DNA of 38,345 nt from Actinomycetota bacterium (lineage in GTDB: Bacteria > Actinomycetota > Aquicultoria > JACQXZ01): NCBI GenBank assembly GCA_016208465.1, contig JACQXZ010000020.1:1-38345 (forward strand), in the 5' to 3' direction. Both the position numbers and the translations under genes were made by a program. A model generated the notes under the pieces. That model searched no databases, was not told the DNA's origin, and worked only from the letters and a program-made list of their open reading frames with translations. This document shows positions 1-8,624 of this stretch, one piece after another (position 1 is the stretch's first letter; every line of letters starts with the position of its first letter).

Positions 1-452
1 AAATTTATACCTGTTTTTATTACAGGAATATACACGGTCGTAGAAATGTTTGCGTATCGGGTTACAACCAAACCTATTGCTATGGTAATAATTAACTGAA
101 CAAGAAGCTTATATCTTGCTTTTAAACCAAGGGATCTTACTCTGTTAACCTTCAAATAATCATCAATAAACCCCAAAAGACCACAGGAAATAGTCAAAAT
201 AACAGCAACAATGCTTGTGGTTGTCATTCTGGCTCTTAAGAGAAAAGGGATTAAAGCCGCAAATAAAATTAGAACGCCTCCCATCGTAGGCGTTCCTTGT
301 TTTGCTAAATGTTTTACTGGTCCATCAATTCTTATTTCTTCGCCTATACTCTTGGACTTTAAAAAAGCTATCCATGCGGGAGCAAGTATAATAGTTAAAG
401 CCAAAGATAAAAAGGCTACTGCAAATACTTCAAAAGTTGGATAAATTCTCAA
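1..452 (-). CDS. mraY: MraY (phospho-MurNAc-pentapeptide transferase), N-terminal part, cut by window edge
   Basis: I read this from the reverse complement; the ORF track lists only a plus-strand shadow. The product transfers phospho-MurNAc-pentapeptide to undecaprenyl phosphate at the inner membrane, forming lipid I. About 150 residues are visible: hydrophobic helices, the KQGTPTMGG motif and the GFIDDYLK motif that carries the Asp pair of the family. The start is TTG at 452. It is the only start after an in-frame TAA five codons upstream, and AGAGGT lies 7 bases before it. It follows murF in the dcw order. The C-terminal part lies beyond position 1. Confidence 0.93.
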   Translation of the reverse strand, partial: MRIYPTFEVFAVAFLSLALTIILAPAWIAFLKSKSIGEEIRIDGPVKHLAKQGTPTMGGVLILFAALIPFLLRARMTTTSIVAVILTISCGLLGFIDDYLKVNRVRSLGLKARYKLLVQLIITIAIGLVVTRYANISTTVYIPVIKTGIN

Positions 453-565
453 CTCTTTTACCTCTTAAGTTTTTTAAGATAGATGATTAACTAATCCAAA
501 TGAGTCGAAACCAAAGGAATAACTCAGATTTCAAATTATCACTCAAAAATCCAAAGTAGTAAAAT

Positions 566-678
566 CCAAATGACAAAGCTCAAAGTTCAAATGAAATCCA
601 AAACTCAAATGACTAAAATTTTTGACATTTAGATTTTGAACTTTGACATTTATTTGATATTTGGGCTTTGTCATTTGA
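566..678. repeat. Imperfect inverted repeat between mraY and murF
   Basis: The 279-base gap between murF and mraY has no ORF. It holds low-complexity words (CAAATGAC, AAAGTTCAAATG). Arms at about 567-584 and 660-677 are near-perfect reverse complements (CAAATGACAAAGCTCAAA against TTTGGGCTTTGTCATTTG). A similar AT-rich inverted element lies at 31.7-31.9 kb, so this looks like a dispersed family and not a gene-specific terminator. Confidence 0.6.
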
Positions 679-731
679 ACTTTATTTCTAAATATCCTGT
701 CAAAAATTGCACAGATTTGAATTATAAAACA

Positions 732-2144
732 CTAGTGCAAAAGTTTCTGGCTTAATCCGTTTATTATATATTCAAAATGCATTGCACGGGATGCCTTAAC
801 TAAAATAATATCATCAGACTGAATATTTTTAATCAAAAACTCCACTGCTTCCTGAAGGTTACCAAAACTATGAATTTCTACATAGTGACCATTCTTCTCC
901 ATTGCGCCTTTAGCAATTGATTTTGCCTTTTCTCCGACAGTTACTAAAATATCAATTTCATTATTTCTAACCAGTCCTCCTACCTCTAAATGAGACTTGT
1001 GACTAATGCTGCCCAATTCTAACATATCGCCTAAAACAGCAATTTTTCTCCTTTTTCCCGCAGCCTCATTTAAAGCTTTAAGAGCTTCTCTCATTGAGTC
1101 AGGACTTGCGTTATAAGCATCATTTAAAACAGTAACACTTTCTGGCATTTTTAAAATTTCCATTCTCATCTGCGACAACACTGCCTTCTCAAGCCCATCC
1201 CTTATTGCTTTTAAATCTAATTCCATTCCTAATGCCACAGCGCCCGCCGCAAGAGCGTTATAGATATTGTATAAACCATAAACAGAAAGGTTTACTCTTA
1301 CACAATTCTTTTTATATTTAAAATCAAAAGAAGGTAATCCGTCAATTAACTCTATATTTTCCGCCATCACTTCCGAGGTATTATTAATCCCATAAGTTAT
1401 TATTCTCGAATGTGTTAATGACTTAAACCTATTAAACCATTTATCATCGCGATTCAAAACAACTATGCCATCATCTGAAACAGAAGAAATCAGCTCACTT
1501 TTTGCTTCTGCAATTTTTTCTTCTGAACCCAAAAACTCAAAATGCGTCTTTCCCACATTGGTTATAACTCCAAAATCAGGCAGTGCAATTTCTGTCAATT
1601 CTTTAATTTGATTCATTCCCCGCATCGCCATCTCAAGAATAATAACCTCAGTATCTTCTTCTGCTCTTAATATAGTAAGAGGCGCTCCTATTTCATTATT
1701 AAAACTGCCTAAGGAATAAACAGTTTTAAAATTATCCGCGCAAATGCTTGCCAGCATATCTTTTGTGCTTGTCTTTCCGGTGCTTCCCGTTATTCCAACT
1801 ACTCTGCTTTTTAATCTTTTTCTGGAGTACAAAGCTAAGTCCTGAAATGATTTTAATGCATTTAAAACTTTAATTACTACCAGATTGTTAGAAGCTTTAC
1901 TGATTAAATCATTTAAGAACTCATCATTTTCATATTCAGTTAAAAAACCAATAGCGCCTTTTTCAAGCGCTGCTGAAATAAAATTATGACCATCAAACTT
2001 ATCGCCTTTTAAAGGAATAAACAAATCTCCTTTTTTGATAGTTCTAGTATCGATACTAACGTTTTCGATTATATCTACATTTGAACAATAAAGTAATTTT
2101 CCTTTGACTGCATTTAAAAATCCGTCCAAACTTAAAGAGAGCAA
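732..2144 (-). CDS. murF: MurF, UDP-MurNAc-tripeptide:D-Ala-D-Ala ligase
   Basis: Cytoplasmic ATP-dependent ligase that adds D-Ala-D-Ala to UDP-MurNAc-tripeptide, completing the pentapeptide precursor. At 470 residues it has normal family length. The N-terminal substrate domain is followed by the Mur ATP-binding loop GITGSTGKTSTKD (about residue 118) and the C-terminal-domain motif NDAYNASPDSM. It overlaps the end of murE by 13 bases, indicating translational coupling, and is followed by mraY. The call rests on the Mur ligase motifs, the lack of MurE-type DNPR, and dcw gene order. Confidence 0.95.
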   Translation of the reverse strand: MLSLSLDGFLNAVKGKLLYCSNVDIIENVSIDTRTIKKGDLFIPLKGDKFDGHNFISAALEKGAIGFLTEYENDEFLNDLISKASNNLVVIKVLNALKSFQDLALYSRKRLKSRVVGITGSTGKTSTKDMLASICADNFKTVYSLGSFNNEIGAPLTILRAEEDTEVIILEMAMRGMNQIKELTEIALPDFGVITNVGKTHFEFLGSEEKIAEAKSELISSVSDDGIVVLNRDDKWFNRFKSLTHSRIITYGINNTSEVMAENIELIDGLPSFDFKYKKNCVRVNLSVYGLYNIYNALAAGAVALGMELDLKAIRDGLEKAVLSQMRMEILKMPESVTVLNDAYNASPDSMREALKALNEAAGKRRKIAVLGDMLELGSISHKSHLEVGGLVRNNEIDILVTVGEKAKSIAKGAMEKNGHYVEIHSFGNLQEAVEFLIKNIQSDDIILVKASRAMHFEYIINGLSQKLLH

Positions 2145-3613
2145 CGCATTAACTCCTTTAATGCCTCATAGGCAACCTGATGATCATCGAAAGGAACTAT
2201 TCTATCAACAAATATTTGACCCTGTTCGTGTCCTTTTCCTGCAATTATAACAGTATCACCATTTTTAGCCAAAGCTACTGCCTGAAAAATCGCGTCCCTT
2301 CTATCTGCAATTTTGCAATATCTTGCTTTAGGGAATTCTTCTATAAACCCTCCCTCGATCTGGTCAATGATTTCCATTGGATCTTCGCTTCTTGGATTAT
2401 CGGAAGTGATAATAAAGAAATCGCTTAGCTCTGCCGCGATAGCTCCCATAAGGGGTCTTTTACCCTTGTCCCTATCTCCGCCACAACCAAAAATAGTAAT
2501 TATTCTGCCGTCAGAAATTCTCCTTATTGTTTTAAGAACGTTTTCCAAACTGGCAGGCGTATGAGCATAGTCTATAATAACATTAAATTCCTGACCGTAA
2601 TCCAGTGGTTCAAAACGTCCTGGTATTAAACGAATTGCTTCAAGGCCAAGTTTTATGTCTTTAAGACTAATTCCCAATGATAAACCTGCCCCAATCGCTC
2701 CCAAAGCATTGTAAACATTGAATACGCCCTTAAGTCTCATCTTTACAAATAAAGGACCCTTAGGGGTAGTGGTCTTAAAAGATGTTCCTTCTTTTGTTAA
2801 ATTAATATCTGAAACTGTTATATCAGCCGGAGTGTTTAATCCATAAAAATAACCCTGCATCCCAACCATCTTCGCTATTTCTCTTCCGTAAAAATCATCA
2901 ATGTTAATCACATAATTAGGCACAATTATTTCATTGGCGCTGTTTTTAAAAATTCTGCTCTTAACCTTAAAATAATTTTCCACATTCTCATGATAATCAA
3001 GATGATCCTGAGACAAATTTGTAAACACTAAAACTCGAAACTGACAACCTGTCACTCTCTCAAGGTCTATCGCATGAGACGTAACTTCCATAACAACAGA
3101 ATCAACCTTCTGCTTCAACATCTCATCAAACATTATTTGCAAATCAAGAGATTCAGGAGTAGTGCAATATGAGGGATAAAATTTATTATCAATTCTGTAT
3201 TCAATCGTGCCTAAGAGTCCTGTTTTTTTACCCGCGGCCTTTAAAATACTATCTATCATATAAACAGTAGTCGTTTTTCCATTGGTGCCTGTAACTCCTA
3301 TCAGCTCTAATCTGCTTGATGGAAAACCAAAAAATATATTTGACGCAACAGCTAATGCCTTTCTGGAACTTTCAACCACTATTTGAGAAGATTTTAATCC
3401 TTCTGTCGGCCGCTCTACAATAAATGCAACAGCTCCATTCGTTAATGCATCTTCTGCGTAAAGATGACCGTCATCTTTAAATCCTTTTATGCAAACAAAT
3501 AAATCTCCCGGCTTAACCTTATTTGAATTATAAGCTATGCCTCTTATATCTAAATCGATATTACCTTTTATTTCTTTTGGAGATAACGATTTAATAAGTC
3601 TGTTTAGATTCAT
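2132..3613 (-). CDS. murE: MurE, UDP-MurNAc-dipeptide:meso-diaminopimelate ligase
   Basis: Cytoplasmic Mur ligase that adds the third amino acid to UDP-MurNAc-L-Ala-D-Glu. At 493 residues it is full length. Visible motifs are the ATP loop GVTGTNGKTTT, TTPESLDL with the substrate-contact region, and SDNPRSEDP near the C-terminus. The DNPR form of that last motif is known to mark enzymes using meso-diaminopimelate rather than lysine, so a DAP-type wall is inferred. ATG at 3613 is preceded by GGAGGGA. A 366-base repeat-filled gap separates it from ftsI upstream, so it may not be strictly co-transcribed with ftsI. Confidence 0.95.
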   Translation of the reverse strand: MNLNRLIKSLSPKEIKGNIDLDIRGIAYNSNKVKPGDLFVCIKGFKDDGHLYAEDALTNGAVAFIVERPTEGLKSSQIVVESSRKALAVASNIFFGFPSSRLELIGVTGTNGKTTTVYMIDSILKAAGKKTGLLGTIEYRIDNKFYPSYCTTPESLDLQIMFDEMLKQKVDSVVMEVTSHAIDLERVTGCQFRVLVFTNLSQDHLDYHENVENYFKVKSRIFKNSANEIIVPNYVINIDDFYGREIAKMVGMQGYFYGLNTPADITVSDINLTKEGTSFKTTTPKGPLFVKMRLKGVFNVYNALGAIGAGLSLGISLKDIKLGLEAIRLIPGRFEPLDYGQEFNVIIDYAHTPASLENVLKTIRRISDGRIITIFGCGGDRDKGKRPLMGAIAAELSDFFIITSDNPRSEDPMEIIDQIEGGFIEEFPKARYCKIADRRDAIFQAVALAKNGDTVIIAGKGHEQGQIFVDRIVPFDDHQVAYEALKELMRCSL

Positions 3614-3674
3614 CTATTCCCTCCTTTATTTATATTATTTTAACATAATAATATATTTAGATATAACTGCAATT

Positions 3675-3967
3675 CAGATAACAGACAACAGACTTCAGAG
3701 ATTGTTGAAAAATGTTTTATTTGACTTCGGACTCTTCGTAATTAATGTAGTTGCCTGATTTATCAGGCATTCTTGGGCTCGATGAATCGAGCAACTACAA
3801 AATTCAGACTTTTTCAACAACCCCCCTAGACTAAAACTCAAAATCGTAAATTCTATAAAATTCTATAATACGTTAAAATATCAAAAACTCAGAGTTTCAA
3901 GATTGCTAAGTAAAAATTTAAGCTTGTTTTTCTTGTCTTAAATCTGTAATCTGTTGTCTGTAATCTG
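3675..3967. repeat. Inverted-repeat arms filling the murE-ftsI gap
   Basis: The 366 bases between ftsI and murE contain no gene. Outer arms at 3675-3695 and 3948-3967 are near-perfect reverse complements, built from the word CAGA(T)AACAGACAACAG. They enclose a small MITE-like element (separate entry) and AT-rich DNA. The style is a dispersed inverted repeat rather than a simple terminator. Confidence 0.6.
3699..3823. mobile_element. Probable ~125-bp MITE with nested palindromes
   Basis: Terminal inverted repeats GATTGTTGAAAAATG (from 3700) and, read inward from the other end, GGGTTGTTGAAAAAGT bound a short non-coding element. Inside, GTAGTTGC and GCAACTAC form an inner pair, with smaller hairpins (CCTGATTTATCAGG; TCGATGAATCGA) within it. 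The terminal repeats resemble the ends of the IS1182-like remnant at 17.7-18.1 kb (GAGGCTGTCGAAAAAGT), suggesting a related transposase could mobilise it in trans. No target duplication was identified. Confidence 0.5.
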
Positions 3968-3979
3968 TAATCTGTATTT

Positions 3980-5698
3980 TTAATTCACAACCGCAGGAAG
4001 TACTTTTAAGCGACGCAAACTATATTCAGACACATTACTAAAAACAGGAGCCGCTATAGATCCACCCCATATCACGCCTTGTGGTTCATCTATGATAACA
4101 ATAACAGCCAGCTTAGGATTATCCGCAGGAACAAAACCCACAAAAGAAGCAATATATTTACCCTTCTCGTATCCCTTGCCGTTCGATTTAGGTTTCTGCG
4201 CTGTTCCTGTTTTTCCTGCTACCTCATAACCTGAAACACGAGCATTTCCCCCTGTTCCTTCCGCGACAACTTCTTTTAAAATATTCTTAAGCTGCTGTGA
4301 GGTTTCATGCGAAACAACTCGTCTGCTAACTGGTTTAATTGATTTAGACTTTCCATTGCTGTCAGCCGTCTCATTCTTCAACACATCTTTTAACAAATAA
4401 GGCTTAACTATTACACCATCATTCCCGATTACCGCCACAGCTCTCAACATTTGCAAAGCAGTCACAGATATACCTTGTCCTATAGGAATATTTCCAATTG
4501 TTGAACCATACCATCTGTAGAGAGGAGGCAGGTATCCCTTTACCTCACCCGGATAATCTATTCCGGTTTTCTCCATAAGACCAAAAGATTTAATGTATCT
4601 GAATATTCTTTCTTTTCCCAATTTTAAACCAATGGTAACCGCGCCAACATTACTCGATTTACTGACAATCTGTGAAAATGTAAAATTGCCCGGCGGTCTT
4701 TCGTGAGCTTCTTTTATCTCCTTATCAGCAACCTTAATCGTGCTTGGCAAATAAAAAACATCCTGTGGACGAACTATTTTCTCTTCCAGCGCGGAAGCGG
4801 CTATAACTATTTTCATTGTGGAACCAGGTTCATACACATCGGTTACCGCGCGGTTTCTTAAAGTTTCAACTTCTGCCTGATTATATACATTAGAATCAAA
4901 AGATGGCATATTTGCCATTGCCAAGATTTCTCCTGTCTTGGTATCCATAACTATAACCACGCCTGCTTTAGCTTTACTGCTTTCAACCGCTTTTTTTAAT
5001 TCGCTCTCTGCTACAAATTGAATGTTCTTATCAATAGTTAGAACCACATTATCTCCATCAATTGACGGAGATAAATTCAAAACTCCATCCGGAATAGACC
5101 TTCCCAATGGATCTATTTCAGTCACCAATTCTCCGCTTTCCCCTTGCAATAAAGCATCGTAATATAACTCCAGACCAGTAAGCCCTTTATTGTCCATTCC
5201 GGCAAAACCAATCAATTGAGGAGCTAAATTACTGCCGGGATAATATCTCTTGCTTTCTCTTAAATAACCTATTCCTTTCAGCTTTAATTTTTTTATTTTC
5301 TTTGATTTATCTTTATCTATTTTTCTCGCAATATAAACAAATCCACTTTTTCTGGTCAATTTTTGCTTTATTATCGATTTATCCATCCCTAAAATCAAAG
5401 AGAGCTTTTCAGCAGTATTATCGGGATCTTTTACAAAACGGGGTGTCGCGTAAACTGAATCGACTTCAATACTCATCGCCAGAACATTTTTGTTTCTGTC
5501 ATAAATAATACCCCTTTTAGGAGTTAACTTAATCTTTCTGAGTCTTTGCCTTAAAGCCTGTTTATTAAATTCTTCTGATCTTATTACCTGAATATAAATT
5601 AAACGCGCTGTGATTCCTGAAAAACAAAGAAAGATAAACGAGAAAATTATTATTAATCTATGATAAACAATCTTCTCGCGGGAGCGAGGTGCCGACAT
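3980..5698 (-). CDS. ftsI: FtsI/PBP2B-type division transpeptidase
   Basis: Class B penicillin-binding protein of 572 residues, the septal peptidoglycan transpeptidase. A short cytoplasmic tail is followed by one N-terminal membrane anchor (about residues 14-34), a dimerisation domain and the transpeptidase domain. Active-site motifs are all present: PGSTMK (SxxK with nucleophile Ser), KSSN (SxN) and AGKTGTAQK (KTG). No PASTA repeats follow the domain, unlike many Firmicute homologues. ATG at 5698 has GGGGGAT upstream. It follows ftsL by 21 bases in the dcw cluster. Confidence 0.94.
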   Translation of the reverse strand: MSAPRSREKIVYHRLIIIFSFIFLCFSGITARLIYIQVIRSEEFNKQALRQRLRKIKLTPKRGIIYDRNKNVLAMSIEVDSVYATPRFVKDPDNTAEKLSLILGMDKSIIKQKLTRKSGFVYIARKIDKDKSKKIKKLKLKGIGYLRESKRYYPGSNLAPQLIGFAGMDNKGLTGLELYYDALLQGESGELVTEIDPLGRSIPDGVLNLSPSIDGDNVVLTIDKNIQFVAESELKKAVESSKAKAGVVIVMDTKTGEILAMANMPSFDSNVYNQAEVETLRNRAVTDVYEPGSTMKIVIAASALEEKIVRPQDVFYLPSTIKVADKEIKEAHERPPGNFTFSQIVSKSSNVGAVTIGLKLGKERIFRYIKSFGLMEKTGIDYPGEVKGYLPPLYRWYGSTIGNIPIGQGISVTALQMLRAVAVIGNDGVIVKPYLLKDVLKNETADSNGKSKSIKPVSRRVVSHETSQQLKNILKEVVAEGTGGNARVSGYEVAGKTGTAQKPKSNGKGYEKGKYIASFVGFVPADNPKLAVIVIIDEPQGVIWGGSIAAPVFSNVSEYSLRRLKVLPAVVN

Positions 5699-5719
5699 TC
5701 AGAATCCCCCATAACAGAT

Positions 5720-6235
5720 TTATCGTGTTTTTGCCTGTGCATTAAAATCTGTTTCAAATATTTTATTAAGCTTTTCTAAAATCTGATTATAGATGGTGGA
5801 TAAAAATGATTTTTTCTCGGTTGAATTATTTTGAAGTAAATGAGGCATTTGTAGTTTCTTTGAATTAATTTTTTGATTGAAATATTTTATATAATTAATT
5901 TCCATTGGCTTAACCATACCTAGTTTTTCTATTGCAATCTTTTTCATTCTTTCAGGAGATTTCATGCTGTCAACCTGCATTTGCAGCTTTTCATTTTTTA
6001 CTTGTTCATTCTGTAAAACTGTTTTTAGCTCATCGCTTCGAATCGCATGCTGAGCAATTAAAGCATGCTGGGAAATATTTATTGTAACAGCGATTGTCAA
6101 CATTACCAATGTTACCATAAAACGTGAAAAATAGTTCGTTTTATTGCTTGATCTATGTTTTCTTTTTGCAATTTTAAAACTGGGTTTTTCAAAAATATGG
6201 GGTGAGTATACCCTTGCTTTTCTTGCCGCCTGCAT
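5720..6235 (-). CDS. ftsL: FtsL-like division protein
   Basis: A 171-residue bitopic protein: a basic N-terminal tail of about 38 residues, one membrane helix (about 39-62) and a heptad-rich periplasmic segment around QNEQVKNEKLQMQVDSM. The Pro/Met hinge SPERMKKIAIEKLGM is typical of FtsL/DivIC-like proteins. The sequence itself is weakly conserved, so the call leans on topology and position between rsmH and ftsI. Known FtsL proteins form a complex with FtsB and FtsQ and activate FtsWI; that role is inferred here. The C-terminal ~50 residues are an unrecognised extension. Confidence 0.8.
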   Translation of the reverse strand: MQAARKARVYSPHIFEKPSFKIAKRKHRSSNKTNYFSRFMVTLVMLTIAVTINISQHALIAQHAIRSDELKTVLQNEQVKNEKLQMQVDSMKSPERMKKIAIEKLGMVKPMEINYIKYFNQKINSKKLQMPHLLQNNSTEKKSFLSTIYNQILEKLNKIFETDFNAQAKTR

Positions 6236-6253
6236 TTTAATTACCTTTCTTTT

Positions 6254-7189
6254 TTATATTCTTTTTGCCACACGTAATTTTGCGCTTCGCGATCGAGGAT
6301 TTGCGATAATTTCCTGAGGACTGGGCCTTATCGGCTTCCTGGTCAACAGTTTTATCTTACTTTCCATTTCGTGCCGATATATGCGGGGCGCTGCTGAACC
6401 TGTTTCCTTGCCTGACAGTTTCTTTAATGTATTTTTCGCGATTCTGTCTTCAAGGGAATGATAAGTTATTATAGCTAATTGTCTGCCAGCTTTTAAAAAG
6501 TCAACCGCTTTAATAATCGCCTTCTCGATAATATTCAGTTCATTATTTACTTCTATTCTTAGTGCCTGAAACGTTCTTCTGGCTGGGTTGCCTCCTTTTC
6601 TACGCGCACTGGCTGGTATAGCTGCCTTAATAATATCTACTAATTGACTAGTTGTTTTAATCTCACTTTTTTTTCTGGCTTCAACAATAAATTTTGCGAT
6701 TCTGCTTGCCCATTTTTCTTCGCCGTAATCTTTTATAACCTGAGTTAGTTTGTCTTCTGAGTAAGTGTTCACAACATCGGACGCACTAAAATCTGAGGAT
6801 TGATCCATTCTCATATCAAGCTCTGAATCGTGTTTGTAACCAAATCCTCTCACTGCTTCATCCAATTGAAACGAAGAAACACCTAAGTCAAATAATATTC
6901 CATCTACTTCTTCTATCTTTAAATCTGTTAAAATTTTATCAATGTTAACAAAATCATCTTTTACAAAAATAATTTGCTGGCTGAAGCTCGCTAGTTTGAT
7001 TTTTGCTGCGTTTATAGCTGCTTCGTCTTTGTCAATTCCTATTACAATCCCTGCTGGTGTGATTTTATTGAGTATCGCTTCTGCGTGTCCCCCGCCTCCG
7101 AGGGTACAATCTACAATTATATCTCCATCTTTGCAGTCCAGATACTCTATCACCTCAGCCAGCAAAACTGGTATATGTTCATAATGCAT
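6254..7189 (-). CDS. rsmH: RsmH (MraW), 16S rRNA m4C1402 methyltransferase
   Basis: SAM-dependent methyltransferase of 311 residues that N4-methylates C1402 of 16S rRNA in the decoding centre. The SAM-binding motif DCTLGGGGHAEAIL lies near residue 28. The family-specific RGFGYKHDSELDMRMD and the helical insertion domain with NPARRTFQALRIEVN follow, then ITYHSLEDRI. Start ATG at 7189 lies two bases after the mraZ stop, so the two are translationally linked. Position between mraZ and ftsL is canonical. Confidence 0.96.
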   Translation of the reverse strand: MHYEHIPVLLAEVIEYLDCKDGDIIVDCTLGGGGHAEAILNKITPAGIVIGIDKDEAAINAAKIKLASFSQQIIFVKDDFVNIDKILTDLKIEEVDGILFDLGVSSFQLDEAVRGFGYKHDSELDMRMDQSSDFSASDVVNTYSEDKLTQVIKDYGEEKWASRIAKFIVEARKKSEIKTTSQLVDIIKAAIPASARRKGGNPARRTFQALRIEVNNELNIIEKAIIKAVDFLKAGRQLAIITYHSLEDRIAKNTLKKLSGKETGSAAPRIYRHEMESKIKLLTRKPIRPSPQEIIANPRSRSAKLRVAKRI

Positions 7190-7191
7190 TA

Positions 7192-7659
7192 TTATGTTCC
7201 TAATTTTTCCGGCTCTAAACTCTTAGTGAATCCCAATTCCAAACTCCTAGCAATTTCAGCATACTTCTCTTTTGCTATTCTGATATGCTCTTCCCATTTA
7301 TCTTTATCCCAAATCTCCAATTTTTTTCTTGCTCCTACAACAACAACTTCTCTGCTTAGTCCTGCGTGATCTCTCAAAGATTGCGGAATAACTACTCGCC
7401 CTTGCTTATCTACGGTAGAAGTTGTATCGGCCCCACCAAATAAAAGACGATCAATCATCCTGCCTTCTTCTGTTAGCTGAGAACCCTGGAGTCTGTCCGC
7501 AAATTTTTCCCATTCATTTTTAGGATAAACAAGAATACATTCTTCTATTCCTTTCGCCATTACAATGCCGTATTCTTCGAATTCACCTCTAAAGCGTGAT
7601 GGCAAAACAACTCTCCATTTTTTATCTAACGACTGTCTTTGTTCTCCAGAAAAATCCAA
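7192..7659 (-). CDS. mraZ: MraZ transcriptional regulator of the dcw cluster
   Basis: Two tandem AbrB-like swapped-hairpin motifs are visible: SLDKKWRVVLPSRFR (about residue 9) and DKQGRVVIPQSLRDHAGL (about residue 82). At 155 residues it is a full MraZ. The family forms ring oligomers that bind repeats upstream of mraZ and control the operon. The start is TTG at 7659 with AAGGG seven bases upstream; no better ATG exists. I could not find convincing tandem TGGGN boxes upstream. Confidence 0.94.
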   Translation of the reverse strand: MDFSGEQRQSLDKKWRVVLPSRFRGEFEEYGIVMAKGIEECILVYPKNEWEKFADRLQGSQLTEEGRMIDRLLFGGADTTSTVDKQGRVVIPQSLRDHAGLSREVVVVGARKKLEIWDKDKWEEHIRIAKEKYAEIARSLELGFTKSLEPEKLGT

Positions 7660-7675
7660 TTAAATCCCTTCTTCT

Positions 7676-7867
7676 TTATAACTCACACTCCTTTGCCGCC
7701 TGCCGCCGCAACCAAAGATCCAATCTCTTTTCTACTGCCCTGTGATGCTTTGCAAGAAGTGCTCGCCATTCCCTTTCCGAAAACAAATGAATATTTTGCG
7801 GGTTTATCTGTCTTTGTCTTGGTAAATCTGCAACCTTGCTTAATTCTTTCGTTTGGATATTTTCCAC
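7676..7867 (-). CDS. Small basic hypothetical protein upstream of mraZ
   Basis: An unrecognised ORF of 63 residues immediately before mraZ. GTG at 7867 is chosen because GAAGGTGG lies six bases upstream; the track's start at 7894 has no such site. The product is rich in Arg, Lys and Ala with a predicted helical C-terminus (SEREWRALLAKHHRAVEKR). A second overlapping frame (7683-7877) is possible but its start would overlap the ribosome site. It ends 16 bases before mraZ, so it is probably the first gene of the dcw operon. No function is assigned. Confidence 0.5.
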   Translation of the reverse strand: MENIQTKELSKVADLPRQRQINPQNIHLFSEREWRALLAKHHRAVEKRLDLWLRRQAAKECEL

Positions 7868-8035
7868 TATAAACCACCTTCTATAAAATTTCAACTATTT
7901 TTATATATAAATTTTAAATATTTTAGGGATATACTTCCACTTAGCTTTATTTCCACCTGTATTTAAAAAATCCTGCATTTTTAAAAAAAAATTTTATTTT
8001 TAAATTTCCCGTCTATCCGGCCAATTTTTGCCAAT

Positions 8036-8063
8036 AAAAAAGAACACTTAACGTGTTCTTTTT
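8036..8063 (-). terminator. Rho-independent terminator after the Cys-rich gene
   Basis: Hairpin GAACAC-TTAAC-GTGTTC with A-tract and T-tract on either side, so it could work in both directions. On the minus strand it lies about 30 bases after the stop of the 8094-8288 gene and upstream of the dcw promoter region. The ~170 bases from here to 7868 are very AT-rich and presumably hold the dcw promoter, but I cannot fix its hexamers. Confidence 0.75.
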
Positions 8064-8093
8064 AATCTATCTTCGCTTAAACATCTCTAAAAC

Positions 8094-8288
8094 TTACCTT
8101 GATTCTCTTTTTCTTTCCCTTTCATCCATTACATTGTAAATTGCTTCAGCGCCCTTGTTTATCTTCTTCTCGCAATCATAACAAATATGCCAGCATGCCT
8201 TGCCAAAAACTGATCCAGCGGCTTCATAGCAAAACAGATGAATATCTTTGTGTTCCTTTCCGCAATAAAAACATTTTGTTTCTTTCAT
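8094..8288 (-). CDS. Cys-rich mini-protein (putative zinc ribbon), copy 1
   Basis: A 64-residue protein with CFYCG near the N-terminus and CWHICYDC 25 residues later, a probable four-Cys metal site. The middle reads YEAAGSVFGKAC, matching the neighbouring ORF (8350-8538), which has FEAPGSGYGKVC at the same place. The two are therefore paralogues in tandem. ATG at 8288 has AGGGGTG seven bases upstream. The C-terminus is charged (DERERKRESR). I do not recognise the family; a small nucleic-acid-binding or metal-handling protein is plausible but unproven. Confidence 0.65.
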   Translation of the reverse strand: MKETKCFYCGKEHKDIHLFCYEAAGSVFGKACWHICYDCEKKINKGAEAIYNVMDERERKRESR

Positions 8289-8349
8289 TTAAATCACCCC
8301 TTGTCTGATTGTCTGTTGCTTTTTATCGACCTGGAACAAAAATACTTAA

Positions 8350-8538
8350 CTAATGCCTGCCTTTTCCGCAAACAGCATAAGATGAGTTTGCTGACCTGCT
8401 TTTTTCGCGAACTTTATTTCGGCAGGCTTTACAAATATTCCAGCAGACTTTACCATAACCGCTCCCCGGAGCCTCAAACCAAACAGGATTCTTCCCGTCC
8501 AGCTCCCGACCGCAACAATGACACCTGTTCTTTTCCAT
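8350..8538 (-). CDS. Cys-rich mini-protein (putative zinc ribbon), copy 2
   Basis: Paralogue of the downstream gene: CHCCGRELDGKNPV, then FEAPGSGYGKVCWNICKAC, then a basic tail. The shared pattern is CxxCG...EA(A/P)GSx(F/Y)GKxCWxICxxC. The track starts at GTG 8547, but GGGAGG would lie only two bases from it. ATG at 8538, eleven bases from the same site, is the likelier start, giving 62 residues. The tandem arrangement suggests duplication in place; sequence divergence indicates it is not recent. Confidence 0.6.
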   Translation of the reverse strand: MEKNRCHCCGRELDGKNPVWFEAPGSGYGKVCWNICKACRNKVREKSRSANSSYAVCGKGRH

Positions 8539-8597
8539 TCTTGTCACTTCCTCCCATTAAAAGGAATCAAATTGCAACATATTAATCGGTAAACAAA

Positions 8598-8624
8598 AAA
8601 GACACTTTAAAATAAAGTGTCTTT
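8598..8624 (-). terminator. Hairpin terminator
   Basis: Twelve-base-pair stem AAAGACACTTTA with a 3-base loop and a perfect complement. On the minus strand it is followed by TTTTTT, on the plus strand by a looser T-rich run. It probably ends transcripts coming from the 8789-8971 ORF and insulates the Cys-rich pair. Confidence 0.7.

Noticed and set aside
560-690. CRISPR array
   Set aside because: The repeated words are irregular, inverted and AT-rich, with no constant repeat length or unique spacers. The same holds for 31.7-31.9 kb.
7683-7877. Alternative 64-residue frame upstream of mraZ
   Set aside because: Its start overlaps the likely ribosome site; the other frame from GTG 7867 has a properly spaced site.
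7890-7970. GTGGAA repeats upstream of mraZ as MraZ operator boxes
   Set aside because: Known boxes are TGGGN spaced by five bases in tandem; here the TGGAA words are about 16 bases apart, so I do not call them.
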